The translations under genes were made by a program, and so were the position numbers. A stretch of 61,403 nucleotides of DNA from assembly GCA_000697475.1 (NCBI GenBank), contig JNEU01000708.1, positions 1 to 61,403 on the forward strand, read 5' to 3'. Within the stretch, counting starts at the first letter, position 1. Every line of letters starts with the position of its first letter. The stretch is from Lichtheimia corymbifera B2541 (Eukaryota > Mucoromycota > Mucoromycetes > Mucorales > Lichtheimiaceae). The notes under the pieces were generated by a model. That model was not told the origin of the DNA. It did not search any database and saw nothing but the letters and a program-made list of their open reading frames with translations. Of the stretch, positions 41,755-53,551 are shown in pieces.

Positions 41755-42902
41755 TTTAGAGTTGTTGTTGAAATACAATGCCGAAGTGTTGTGTCAGTGT
41801 ATGGTGATGTAAGAAAAAGACAATGGGGGTTGTGTGGATAAAACGGTCGTTTTCAAAAGTCGTGAATCCCGGAGAGAGAAGCGTTGTTGTTTTAAAAGAG
41901 AGGAGAAGAATAAGAAAAGAGTGAGTGAGATAGAGAAAAAGAGGGAGGAGAAGAGAGAGAAGAAGAAGTTAGGAGAGATAGAAAGAGAGAGAGAACAAGG
42001 GAAGAAAAGGGTGTGCGTGTGTGTGTATGAGCGTATGTGGGTTATGTGGAGAAAGTGAAAGTGGAAGGTTGCAAGTGCTGGGCCGGGTTTAGAGTGAACC
42101 AATCGAGCTCCAGCAGGTGAGGGTCAGGCGTGACGGTATTTGAAATTGAAGCAACCAGACATCATCCATCACCAGTCTACTGGATTCAGCCACTTTGAAG
42201 TGGCGTGTTGTGTTGAACAATAGCTACATATATACTCCATCTCTCTATTCTAGAATAGTTCCCCCTCCCCCACTTTTCTTTGGTAATAAACAGCATGCAG
42301 GGTATATGGATAATAATCATTATGCTATGCTTGTATGCCCGGGAAACCAGGATTGATATGATACATGTGTGCACCGCGATAGCTGAATTAGCTCATCCAA
42401 CCACCTTTTACGTACACTACGTCATAACCAAAGTGACCCTGACACTGCTTGATCAATGTACTTGCAAGTCCGCATCCATCTCCCGCTACTACATATCCAT
42501 TTATCCTTGCTGGAACACTGTTGTGTGATAATGGCTGAAGTGCATCTTATGATATCATAGAATGGATTCATATTATTCTTGGGTCAAGTAAGGATCTAAG
42601 GATGCAAACACGTCTTTCAATGATGTTTTGATGTATGCACGTGACCCATGTTCATTAGAATGAAGTTTTTTTTTTTTTTTTTCTCAAGCTGCAACTTATG
42701 ATGATAGTATTTGGATTAGGATTAAAAAATCAAGGACGGGTACTTTTATTTCAATTGAGCTATAGGTGAATGACATTGGGATATGGGTGAACTGCTTTGC
42801 AGTGGCTGATTTTCAAATGGAGACATTGGGCAGGGTACAGGCTTAGAGGAGAGCCACTTGCACTCCTTCTTGGGTAAATAAGCCATTTTTCTATTCTCCA
42901 AC
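41755..42902. other. Shared upstream region of GSK3 and bL36m
   Basis: The two genes are divergent. Near GSK3 the plus strand is a long GA/AG tract (41860-42010), a CT leader in the coding sense. A run of 17 T lies at 42666-42682. Nothing else is supported. Confidence 0.5.
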
Positions 42903-43127
42903 ATGTCGTTCCTGTCACAATTCTCTCGATCTTTGTTTGCCCAAGCACGCCAACAACAACCTGTGTTTGCTGCTACAACTACGCCTTCAACACTCCAATT
43001 GGTGCGTACCATGAAGGTGCGTTCGTCTGTCAAAAAGATGTGCGATGGCTGTACCACGGTTCGACGACGAGGCAAACTCTTTGTTACCTGCAACAAGAAC
43101 AAGAAGCACAAGCAACGTCAAGGTTAA
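42903..43127 (+). CDS. Mitochondrial ribosomal protein bL36m
   Basis: A single exon encodes 74 residues. The first half ([20 protein letters not shown] and on) is a mitochondrial targeting sequence. The mature part [20 protein letters not shown], ending HKQRQG, is the bacterial-type L36 protein of the large ribosomal subunit. Zinc ligands are Cys-x2-Cys, a third Cys twelve residues on, and a His five residues later (four in bacteria). The yeast counterpart is RTC6. It is the last gene before the repeat array on the right. Confidence 0.93.
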   Translation: MSFLSQFSRSLFAQARQQQPVFAATTTPSTLQLVRTMKVRSSVKKMCDGCTTVRRRGKLFVTCNKNKKHKQRQG

Positions 43128-43706
43128 ACACGCTAATACGACATGATCAACACCCTGTTACGATAGAAAAAAAAGAAGAGAGAGAACGCACACACACCCC
43201 ATCTATATAATGTATACACACATCCTTTCAACATGCAATCGACATTTTTTACTACAACCGATGAATGAATGAATGAGAGAGAGTATGAGATTCTTTTTGT
43301 GTATCAGATGCCAAGGTGGAGAGGTCGTGTATTGAGTTGTTCGTATGAGGAGCGAGTGAGTGATTCGAGGTAAGACGGGTATCATCAATCCATGGTTGAG
43401 GGAACGGATCATTGCAAATGGTGATAGGGGACTTCATCAATTATATGATCGGGCTAAAGGTGGTGGCGCTTGGGACATCAACTGAAAGAAAGGGAGATAA
43501 AAGTGCTGCATATCCAGTCCTCTTTGTGGCTGATGACAACGACGAAAGCAACTCAAGGATGTCCTATCCCAACTATACACGCCTTATACTAGGGTCGTCT
43601 GGTATGCATACATGAGGAAGGAGACTAAGCCCAATGGTGCACGGACGTTTATTGCTCTTGATGTGCCGTAAAGCGAATTATATAGATGGTGGATCAAACT
43701 ATGGAG

Positions 43707-45400
43707 GTGGATGATGATGGATGTACACGGTTGACAGGTTGCACAAAGGAATAGGGTGTAGAGTACGATAATTGTATCCACCTCGTTCAGGATGAAAGGA
43801 TCAAAGATCAAGACGTTCTCTTTCCACATATTATACATGTCCAATCCCATTGTACCAAAGCATGACAGTATTCAGATGATCGATATCAATAGGCATTCGT
43901 ATGTATTGAAATCAAGTTGCTACATGTAAATAAAGCTGCCTCTATACAATGGCTATCTGCTGTCCACGTAAATAAAAGGGTGCTGCAAGTAACTGGAGAC
44001 CATGGAATAAAGGCCTTGTAAATAGTAACTACTGGAATGAAGGCGTAACGAGGGATCACGGCAGAAGAGTGTGCAAGAGCGTGTGTTGAAGTAGAATGAC
44101 AAGGCTGTGAATATGCCATGAACTTGCCATTCAGTCAGACAATCACATCAAGAGGGTTGTAGGATCGACATGATGGGTTGAAGCAGGACAATCGTTCGTA
44201 GTTTTAGTTGTGCTTGAAATGGGCAACAGTTGAGAATGGGAGGAGGGGCAAGAAGCTTGGAGTGGTGAGCTGGAAATCAAAGCGAATGATATTCCTTTAT
44301 GTATTTCTTTGTTTGAGCGTTATTCAGTTTAAACCACTCGGATCAAAAAAGTTGAACGATGGAAATGATAGACTGGAGCAGGGCAATCGTTCGTATGCAG
44401 TGGGTTTGGAAACAAATGTCAATGGGATGAATGGGCTATTAGCTGGCAGTTTACAAAGTAATCGTTAATTTGATTTTTCTGATCTTGGATGATATTGCTC
44501 TGTTTGAGCGTAGCACGGTCAAATCCCATCGGATCAAAAAAGTTGAATGATGGCAATGCTGCGCTGGAGTAGAAGAATCGTTCGTATGCAGTGGGCTGGG
44601 CAACAAAAGTGAATGGGACGAATGGCCTATCAAACGTCAGGTTACGAATAATTTAATCATACTGATTTTTCTAACGTTGCATGATATAACTTTGTTTGAG
44701 TGTAACTCGGTCAAATCCCCTCGGATCAAAAAAGTTCAATGATGGAAATGCTGGGCTGGAGCAAGAGAATCGTTCACATAAGAAGACTTGAACAGCAGTG
44801 ATGAATTGGACGAAGGGGCTATTAGCTGGCAATTTATGAGTACGAATAAAGTTGGTGTGTCTATCATGCATGTCCCTGAAGCCCTGACTTGTGCCTGTGT
44901 TACACAAACACACTCGTCTACATCTTTTGCTCTATTAGCTTCAAGCTATTCGACCATGAACAAAGACCACTTCTCATATAGCTTCACGCTTACAACATAT
45001 GTAAAACATAGAATCGGCTGTATCTCTAAACTTTACAATGAAACGTGATGCCTTTCATAGAACAAAGTTACTCAGCTGGGTCGAAAGCATATACTGTGGA
45101 AGTTTCACGATCGTGGTGGCCAATCCCAGTTTTCGCAATGTCGCCAGCAGCTTAAAAAAATTCAAGAGGTCGACCCCTCGATCCAGTTTGGCGGGTGGTG
45201 ACATTGGGTGAATCTGAGATCGTCCACGACGATCGTGAAACTTCTACACAAGGTGCGCTTCACCTAGCCGCGCAACTTTGTTCGATTGAAGACCCCACGT
45301 TTCATTGTAGAATTTTTAGTTACGGGCATCTTTATGTTTTACATATGCTGAAAAGCATGATACTATATGATAAGTGGTGTTTTTTGATGATGAAGTAGCT
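43707..45400. repeat. Right arm of the large inverted repeat
   Basis: This is the reverse complement of about 700-2269, with a few percent substitutions and several indels. One indel is an extra segment of about 30 bases near 44288-44320 (TTTATGTATTTCTTTG) that is missing from the left arm near 1700. Homology starts abruptly at about 43707 and runs into the foldback array, where the palindromic nature of the units makes the far end of the arm ambiguous. No coding gene is supported inside it. Confidence 0.85.
44945..45397. repeat. Foldback element, family A, counterpart of copy 2
   Basis: A palindrome centred near 45170. It begins with ACCATGAACAAAGACCACTT, carries the same GCTGGGTCGAAAGCATATAC segment as 636-1080 and lies in opposite orientation. 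It is therefore the matching copy in the other large arm. Confidence 0.75.
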
Positions 45401-45975
45401 TGACCCCAATAGAGCCAAAGATGCAGAGGGACTTCTTTGTGTCACACAGCTTATTTGCATGATCCTTCACAATGAACAAACACCACTTGTCATATAGCAT
45501 CACTCTTACGGCATATGTTAAAACATAAAGGTGCCTGTATCTCTAAACTTTACAATGAAACGCGGGGTCTTCAATCGAACAAAGTTGCTCGTCGGGGTGA
45601 AGCGCACCTTGTGTGCAAGTTTCACGATCGTCGTGGCCAATCTCAAATTCACCCAATGTCACCACCAGCCAAAGTCGATCGTGAGTCGACCTCTTTTTTC
45701 TCCACGAGGCTGGTGGTGACATTGGGTGAATTTGAGATCGGCCACGACGATCGTGAAACTTGCACCCAAGGTGCGCTTCACCCCTACGAGCAACTTTGTT
45801 CGATTGAAGATCCCACGTTTCATTGAGAAGTTTAGAGATACAGGTACCTTCATATTTTACATATGTTGTAGGCATGATGATGTATGGAGAGTGGTGTTTG
45901 CTCATTGTGAAGTATCATGCAAATGAGCTGTGTCGCACAAGCACGCCCATGCGCGCCTCCCGCTCTATCAGGGTC
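45398..45975. repeat. Foldback element, family A, full length
   Basis: A palindrome of about 580 bases bounded by GACCCCAATAGAGCCAAAGA on the left and TCTATCAGGGTCAAGC on the right, centred near 45685 at a GTCGACCTC. Inner arms are identical in order to 44-636. Confidence 0.8.
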
Positions 45976-46635
45976 AAGCTACTTCATCATCAAAAAACAC
46001 CACTTATCATATAGCATCATGCTTTTCAGCATATGTGAAACGAGGAAATGCATTTATCTCTAAACTTTACAATGAAACATAGGCTCTTTCGTAGAGCAAT
46101 ATTGCTCGTCGTGCTGGAGCGCACCTTGTGAATCAAGTTTCACGATCAAGATTGCCAATCCTAGATGCAGCCACGTTTGCGTTTTTACATATGCTGAAAG
46201 CATCATGCTATATGACAAGTGGTGTTTGTTCATTGTAAAGTATCATGCAAATGAGCTGTGTTGCACAAAGGAGTCCGTCTGCATCTTCGGCTCTATCGGG
46301 GTCTACCTACTTCACAATGAACAAAGACCACTTGTCATATAGCATCATGCTTTTCAGCATATGTAAAAAACGAGAAAGTGCATTTATCTCAAAACTTTAC
46401 TATGAAACATGAGCTCGTTGATAGAGCAATATTGCTCGACGTGGTCGAGCGCACCTTGTAAATCATGTATCTAGGATCAAGCTTGCCAATCTTAATGCAG
46501 GCACTTTTACGTTTTTACATATGGTAAAACCATGATGCTATATGACAAGGGGTGTTTGCTCATTGTGAAGTATCATGCAAATGAGCTGTGTTGCACATGC
46601 ACGCCCCTGCGCATCTTCCGCTCTATCAGGGTCAA
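45960..46635. repeat. Two truncated family A units
   Basis: Two consecutive diverged units of about 340 bases (45960-46305 and 46300-46635). Each has one arm from the GGTC junction to about TTTCACGATCAAG, then passes directly to the outer part of the opposite arm (ACATATGCTGAAAGCAT). The inner half of one arm and the centre are missing from both, which points to deletion at the hairpin tip. Confidence 0.65.
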
Positions 46636-47165
46636 TCTATTCACAATGAACAAACATCACTTGTCATATAGCATCATGCTTTTCAACATATGTAAAAAAC
46701 GAGAAAGTGCATTTATCTCAAAACTTTACAATAAAGCGTGGGGACTTCAATCGAACAAAGTTGCTCGTCGGGGTGAAGCGCACCTTGGGTGCAAGTTTCA
46801 CGATCGTCGTGGCCGATCTCACATTCACCCAATGTCACCTCCAGCCTCGTGGAAAAAAATTCCAAGAGGTCGACCCACGATCGACTTTGGCTGGTGGCGA
46901 CATCGCGAAATCTAGGATCGACCACGACGATCGTGAAACTTGCACCCAAGGTGCGCTTCACCCCGACGAGCAACTCTGTTCGATTGAAGACCCCACGTTT
47001 CATTGTAAAGTTTAGAGATACAGGCACCTTTATGTTTTTACTATGGTTGTACGCGTAATGCTATATGACAAGTGGTGTTTGTTCATTGTGAATTATCATG
47101 CAAATGAGCTGTGTGACACAAACACGCCCCTGCGCATCTTCCGCTCTATCAGGGTCAAGCTCCCT
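46625..47165. repeat. Foldback element, family A, full length
   Basis: A palindrome centred near 46870 with the same landmarks. The left outer part is diverged (GAGAAAGTGCATTTATCTCA), and the right outer part is close to the 44-636 copy. Confidence 0.75.
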
Positions 47166-47430
47166 CACAATGAACAAACACCACTTATCATACAGTATCA
47201 CGTGTTCCGCATATGTAAAAACGTAAACGTACCTGTATCTAGGATTGCAAAGCTTAATCATGGAACATGATTGAGAAGGTGCGCTCGCCAACGACGAGCA
47301 ATATTGTTCTATGAAAGACACCACGTTTCATTGTAAAGTTTTGCGATAAATGCACTTTCTCGTTTTTACATATGCTGTAAGCATGATGCTATATGACAAG
47401 TGATGTTTGTTCATTGTGAATAGATTGACC
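47165..47430. repeat. Short truncated family A unit
   Basis: Both outer arm parts are present (ATGAACAAACACCACTTATC and its mirror near 47380-47415), but most of the inner arms are missing. It joins the neighbouring full-length units head to tail. Confidence 0.6.
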
Positions 47431-47965
47431 CTGATAGAGCGGAAGATGCACAGGCGCGTGCATGTGTAACACAGCTCATTTGCATGATACTTCACAATGA
47501 ACAAACACCACTTGTCATATAGCATCACTCTTACGGTATATGTTAAAACATAAAGGTGCCTGTATCTCTAAACTTTACAATGAAACGTGGGGTCTTCAAT
47601 CGAACAAAGTTGCTCGTAGGGGTGAAGCGCACCTTGGGTGCAAGTTTCACGATCGTCGTGGCCATTCTCAGATTCACCCAATGTCGCCACCAGCTTCGTC
47701 GAAAAAAATCCAAGAGGTCGACCCTCGATCGACTTTGGCTGGTGGCCACATTGCGAAATCTAGGATCGACCACGACGATCGTGAAACTTGCACACAGGGT
47801 GCACTTGACCCTACGAGCAGTTTTGTTCTATTGAAGACCCCACGCTTCATTGTAAAGTTTTGAGATATGACTGTCTTTATGTTTTACATATGCTGTAAGC
47901 GTGATGCTATATGAGAGGTGATCTTTGTTCATTGTCAAGTAGTTAGACCCTAATAGTGCCGAAGG
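47425..47965. repeat. Foldback element, family A, full length
   Basis: A palindrome centred near 47705 with outer GACCCTGATAGAGCGGAAGA on the left and GACCCTAATAGTGCCGAAG on the right. The right junction is inverted relative to the usual mirror, which suggests that the next unit's left end starts there. Confidence 0.7.
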
Positions 47966-48029
47966 TGCAGAGGGGCGTATTTCTGTGACACGGTCGGTTG
48001 GGTGGAACTAATTAAACAATGCATGATAC

Positions 48030-48420
48030 TTTATGCACCGTTTAGTAACAAGCCATGGCTTGGCAGCTGATAGCCACCTCCTTGAATTTGAAAGTGCTGT
48101 CCATTCTATAACATGTGAGCAATGCTCCGGCTGCAGATGTTTATTTCCATCATTCAGTTGTCGTGATCCGAGCTGATTTGACTGAGCTGCGGTCAAACAA
48201 CGAGTACATTAGCGCGTTCATACAGCATGTACTGTCTACCTCAACCGATGTCTCTTTATTTGATCGTAGCTCAGGGAAATCAGCTCGGATCAACAAAGTT
48301 GAATGATGGAAATAAATGTCTGGATCAGGAGCATAATTCGCATGCATTGGAATACGCAACAATACCGATTGGGAAAAAGTGGCTATTAGCTGCCAATCCA
48401 TGACGTGTTATTAAACATTG
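48030..48420. repeat. Foldback element, family B
   Basis: A separate palindrome centred near 48235. Outer arms are ATACTTTATGCACCGTTTAG on the left against AATGCATAAAGTATCATGC-type sequence on the right, then GGCAGCTGATAGCC against GGCTATTAGCTGCC. Inner arms hold ATTTCCATCATTCA and GATCCGAGCTGATTT against their complements. The inner arm shares GATCCGAG...GATTTGAC with the imperfect repeats at 1240-1860. Confidence 0.7.
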
Positions 48421-48454
48421 CATAAAGTATCATGCATTGACCCCTCCAGCCCTC

Positions 48455-48760
48455 CCAGTCGGCTGTGCTATACAAATGCGCCACTCTGCATCTTTGGCTC
48501 TAGCAGACTCTAGCTACTTGGCAATGAACAAATGTCACTTGTCCTATAGCATGGCATAAGGAAAACATAAAGGCGGCTGTATCTCTAAACTTTACAATGA
48601 AGCACGAGATCTTCAATAGAACAACCTTGTTCGGCGATGTTGAAAGTATCTTGTGTAGAAGTGTCGCGATCGTCGCGGCAAACACTGATTTCGCAATACA
48701 GCTGACTTTATGTCTTCACTATGCTGTAACCGTGGTGCTATATGAAGCCAATTGATGCAA
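48455..48760. repeat. Solo half-unit of family A
   Basis: One arm only, running from CTGTGCTATACAAATGCGCC through AACATAAAGGCGGCTGTATC and TTTACAATGAAGCACGAG to GTGTCGCGATCGTCGCGGC, and then a short outer mirror. It is the most diverged copy and marks the right end of the array. Confidence 0.6.
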
Positions 48761-49301
48761 GGATTCAGAACGTAAAAAGCGAGAGGACAGTGCTGGAAAG
48801 ATCACTGCTATTGGCGGGTGATTGCATGATGGATCCTCCCCTTACCTGGCTATAGTAAGGCCCGCTTATGATTGCCTGTATGGAATCTTTTTCAAGTTAA
48901 CCATCGTATGGTTAGTAGCCCAAGGGTGATCATTGTACTCGAGAGTATATTGTATGAAAGGATGACAGTAGCAACAATGTTGCTTGTCTCCAAGATTGCT
49001 TATCATTACATAATGAAAAAGGTATCATCTAATCATATGAGATGTTGATTATAGTAAGTCATATGACTAAAGGCTGTATGAAACAAGCTAATCATTTATA
49101 AAGGCAAGCGATGCATTGATTTAAACATTGTTGTATTTATTATGTAATCAACCGATGAAGAAGATCTACTATGGGGAAATGGGATGTGGGTGGAGTGGGA
49201 TTTCATTCATACATCAAAGCCACCTTATATGGGAATGGCAAGGCGCTCTTTTGCATTTAGCACTTCTTCAACTCATACGCACACACACCGCAATTTTCAG
49301 C

Positions 49302-50455
49302 ATGCCAGCACCCGTGATATCCCCAGCTGAACGTGACTACATTACACAAGGAGTGGAATACGATTGTCGAGCTGATGGTCGTGGGCGTCTTGAATACCGT
49401 CACCTTGTTCTTGAAACCGGCATTTTATCACAAACCAGCGGCAGTGCACGATGTCGGTTGGGAGACAGTGATGTCCTTGTGGGTGTCAAGGTAGAGATTG
49501 GTGAGATTGAACAAGGACAACCTGATCAAGGCCGTATTGTATGCAACGTGGAATGGTAAATACCAATCGAGCGGTCGAGCGAGGGAGAAACAACAAGCGA
49601 CTGACGCATACACACACATCTAGTTCTCCAAGTGCTTCACAACAATTCGAAGGACGTGGTGCCGATGATTTGAATACAGCCTTGACTTTATCATTGGATC
49701 GACTATTCAATGGCCCTCAGAATGGATTGGATTTATCAAAGTTATGCATTGTCCCTGGACAACAATGCTGGGTGATTTATGTGGATGCCATGGTAAAGAT
49801 TTGAAGGAGATACGCACCTACGCATTCGGGACTCACAAATGATATTAGGTGATGGATTGTGCTGGCAATCTTTTTGATTGTATTGTCATGACAGTGCGTG
49901 CTGCTCTCTTTGATACCCGTATTCCACGCACGGAATTGCAAGATCTTGGTGATGGCGAATATGAATTTGAAGTCATGGATGATGTGGAAGATGCGGTAGC
50001 CATTGCGGATTGGGATCGATTGCCCATCTCGGTGACTTTGTACAAGGTAGGCATTACGCTACATGGATCATTGGATTGGGTAGGCTGATGATAAGCATAC
50101 ATAGATTGGAGAACGGTATATCATTGATCCTACCATCTTGGAAGAATTATCCTCGGAAGTTACCTTGACTGTTGGCATCAACAAGGATGGCGCTACCTGT
50201 GGCATGCAAAAGGGTGCTGGTGGAAGTATCAACCCAAGCTTATTGACCGAAATGGTTCAGGTATGTTATTAGCGTGAAAACAAGGATGGATACAAGGGGA
50301 CTCAAAGGTTGTATGTATAGACGGCATCCACCATTGGCACATCGTTGATCAGTCAATTGGATAAAAAGTTGATTGCGGATGATGAGGCGGTGCAAACCAA
50401 AAAGATGCATGGTGAACCTGTTCAGAAGCTTGGTTTCTTTGCTGCTGTCATTTAA
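49302..50455 (+). CDS. RRP42: RRP42 (EXOSC7-type) exosome core subunit
   Basis: Five or so exons encode a full RNase PH-fold protein. MPAPVISPAERDYITQGVEY opens it. RADGRGRLEYRHLVLETGIL and GSARCRLGDSDVLVGVKVE are the usual first blocks. VECSPSASQQFEGRGADDLN is rebuilt across the first intron (49556 to about 49620). WVIYVDAMVMDCAGNLFDCI and DPTILEELSSEVTLTVGINK follow, and the end is QKLGFFAAVI. It is a structural, non-catalytic member of the nine-subunit RNA exosome ring that channels RNA to Rrp44/Rrp6 in nucleus and cytoplasm. Phosphorolytic residues are not expected in this subunit. Start and stop agree with family length. Confidence 0.92.
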
Positions 50456-50633
50456 TCATCGCCCCTCATACTCTCTTTCATTCGCTTAGCATTTCTCGCA
50501 TTTCCCCTTCCCTCTTCCCCCTACACATTTGATCCATTCTACTAGTTTAGTACACAAACATGATGGATATATATATGTATTGTATAGACAAAATCATGCT
50601 ATTCATGGAAAAATAATACAGAGGTTGTTGTTT

Positions 50634-51875
50634 TTAAGCGGTTTCCGATTCCTTGGCTGCACCGCTTGCACGCCATTCACCCAAAATCAAACTAATGATT
50701 TCATCCATACCCACACCATTCTTGACTTGGGCAAATACAGTGGGACCATTTCCTCTGTAACAACACGAGTTTAGCTTAAGCCGACTAACGCCTCTTTTTC
50801 TTCAAGATATACCTCATCTTTTTGGCATCGCGTGCCATGACATCAAGGTCAGCACCGACAATCTCTGCCAAATCGGTCTTGTTAATGATCAAAAGATCAC
50901 TCTGGGTAATACCGGGACCTAAATATCAAGAATTCTACATCAGTTTTCTCATGCAACCGATACCATAAGCGGTAATGATATCCTTACCTCCCTTACGAGG
51001 CACCTTGTCGCCACCAGCAACATCAATGACATAAATGATATAATCGGCTAAAGGATTGACTCTTTTCATCAGTATGTGTCGCCCGTCGTTTGTATTACTA
51101 ATACATACCAAGTTCACGGCTATAGTTGGCAGCCAAGTTATCACCACCGGATTCAATCAACAAGAGCTGGGTATTGAATTTGCCATGCAAAATTTCGAGA
51201 GCGTTCATGTTGGCCGATACATCCTCACTAAACGAAATAAGCAATGTGAGTGACGCTGGTAGGGATATATAGCTACATACACACAGGAACGAAAACTTAC
51301 CGAATAGCCTATATACATATCGGAAATACACATCGCGACTGATAAGATAAGCATGTTCCACAGGACGTCAAGGATAATGACCCATACTTACCGCATGAGG
51401 ACAGCCACCAGTTTCAATAGCCTTGATACGTTCTTCTGGTAATGCCTTGTTTCTTACAAGGAATTCGGTATCTTCCTTTGTAAAGATATCGTTGGTGACA
51501 GCAGCAATGGAATATTTTTCACGAAGTCGTTGACACAAGGCCAACATCAACGCGGTCTTGCCAGAACCCACAGGTCTATTCAAGTAAACCGTCATCAGCA
51601 TGTGGCGTGTACACGCGTCTTTTTGTGTTTTCTTCTCACCCTCCAATACCAACAGTGAATGCGCGTTCGGACCAGTCGCGATCCTTGTAAATAGCCTTGG
51701 GGCGTTCATGATACAAGCCAGGATGATCCAATTGTTCGTGGGTATGGCCGTGTTCATGAGCATCATGAGAATGAGAATGGCCTCCTGCTGTGTGATCATG
51801 GCTATGAGCAGCAGCAGCAGAACCACCGGATGAGTTGGAAAGGTCGAAGCGGCAAGTAGTGTTATCGTTGGACAT
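50634..51875 (-). CDS. ureG: UreG, urease accessory GTPase with His-rich N terminus
   Basis: The minus-strand gene has several introns. Its first exon has a histidine-rich extension ([20 protein letters not shown] and on), expected to bind nickel as in plant and many fungal UreG proteins. The P-loop [20 protein letters not shown] is split by an intron. It is followed by [16 protein letters not shown], the Cys-Pro-His metal motif in [15 protein letters not shown], the switch region [38 protein letters not shown] and the NKTD specificity motif in [11 protein letters not shown]. UreG uses GTP to deliver Ni to urease together with UreD/UreF. No other urease gene is in the window. The C terminus is [11 protein letters not shown]. 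Confidence 0.94.
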
Positions 51876-53551
51876 ATTTTAGAATATGAGAGAAGAAAAG
51901 GGAGACACGTTCGCTGTTTCCGCGTGTCAAGTTTTATACAGATGATCTCCGAACTGCCAAGGCACCAATCATTGACATCGGAAGATCAAGGAAGCATAAT
52001 CGTAGTGACCATGCTTGTGCAACATACAACAAGGAAAAAAACACACCCGTTGCATACACTTGTTCCGTTTCCAAGAGGTATATTAAAATACATATATATA
52101 TAGGACATTATCATTCATAACATTGGATTCGCATCTGCATTACTTTACAAAATGAAGGGAAATATAATCACCGATTGGTCTTGGTGCTTTTTGTTGACAT
52201 GCATTGTTTTGACAACTATTCTCACGCTCGTGTAGGTTATTTGGGACACTCTTTTTCTTACATTCTTGTATTCCATTTTTCTGTGCAGATAGCTAGACTA
52301 CGAATTGAGATGATGATAGGATACATACACGCTAGTTGACGACTTGTAGATACTTCTCAATGCTCTAATTCTATAAATGTTGCTATTTGCTGCTGCCGTG
52401 ACTAGTATAGTAATATGGGTGAAATGCGATGAATGGTATTAATTCTTGTAACGCCAATTACATGACAGCACATGATCCAAATTGCTCGTCAAAGTAGTCT
52501 CATTCGTATATATAGCTCATACCTCTTGTGTCTCAATTTAGTTAGAAATATCCTTAACCTTAAAAACGTCGCACACGTACATGCTCGCTTAGGTTCATAT
52601 TCATAAAGCAAGTAGCTTTGAAATGACTAGCGGCCATATCACACAATAATGGCATATCTTCAAAGGAGGGGATCTCAAGGATCTCAAGGATCTCAAGAGA
52701 TAAGGCAAACAGGTGCAGTAGTCATTCCTATAGGTAGAGAGGACTTCCATGCGTCAATGCAGAAGGAAAATAAAGAAGCGGGCAACTTCGGCCCAACCAC
52801 CACGCGCACTGCTTTTCTTCTCTCCCTCCGCTTTTCTCCAGCATGACACAATTTCCCAAGCAAGCTTGCAACTGATTGCTTTTATTCTTCCTTGAAACAG
52901 CGCAGTATCCAATGGCAACCATTGTTCTCGGTCAACGATGAATGTCAACTCAACGAGCACCATGGGATCGTTACTTGCAAGTTTAGAACGAGTAGTGAAT
53001 ACTGGCGCTACGCGTTATATGATATCACGTTTACTCTAAAGGTGGGCAGTCTTGCACTGATGAACGAGGTACGGTACCTGGAGATGGATGTGGTTATACC
53101 ATGACTGATAAGGATGATAGGTGGCATATTGATCAATGACTAGTATCAAAGGACGTGTGGATCAGCTCATAGCTACAACCTTTTTTAACCAGTATGGAAC
53201 GAGCAACATCATCCACCTGTGCGCCAATGATACTATCAGCAAACCGTGATATCTCAACTATAACTCAATTCAATGTATGGATTATGCGAGGAACTGGTAC
53301 TGGATACATCCACTGGGCAACGTTGCTATCTTGGACGACTCAAAAGTCAAAATCTGATCCCCACTATAACCACATGTACACAGTATAGCTTACGGTGATA
53401 ATGCAGTTGCAGACCATAGATGCACAAGTATCGGTTCAAACATCAATAAAGCCAAGGTTATGCATAGTAGTGCGAACGAAATTATTATTCATCATATGTA
53501 GCGATCTCAATAATCTCATACAGTAATAAAATGATCTATGTTTATATACAA
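51876..53551. other. Intergenic between UreG and the F-box gene
   Basis: The upstream region of UreG is followed by the 3' flank of the F-box gene. A direct repeat of GGATCTCAA occurs three times at about 52667-52697. Apart from the candidate small membrane protein nothing is supported. Confidence 0.45.
52152..52339 (+). CDS. Candidate tiny single-pass membrane protein
   Basis: A short frame begins at an ATG about 60 bases after a TATA-like TATATATATA (about 52090-52100). MKGNIITDWSWCFLL continues into a hydrophobic run (TCIVLTTILTL). Unspliced it stops after 27 residues (52235). Spliced from 52230 to 52288 (weak GTGTAG donor, good CTGTGCAG acceptor) it gives 42 residues with a basic tail (ARLRIEMMIGYIHAS). 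The hydrophobic helix flanked by a basic tail is what supports it. Similar frames arise by chance, so this is a candidate only. Confidence 0.25.

Noticed and set aside
43707..48760. Centromere or telomere-proximal array
   Set aside because: No telomeric repeat is present, and the array is short, next to housekeeping genes and partly duplicated at 1-2269. Nothing specific to centromeres is seen.
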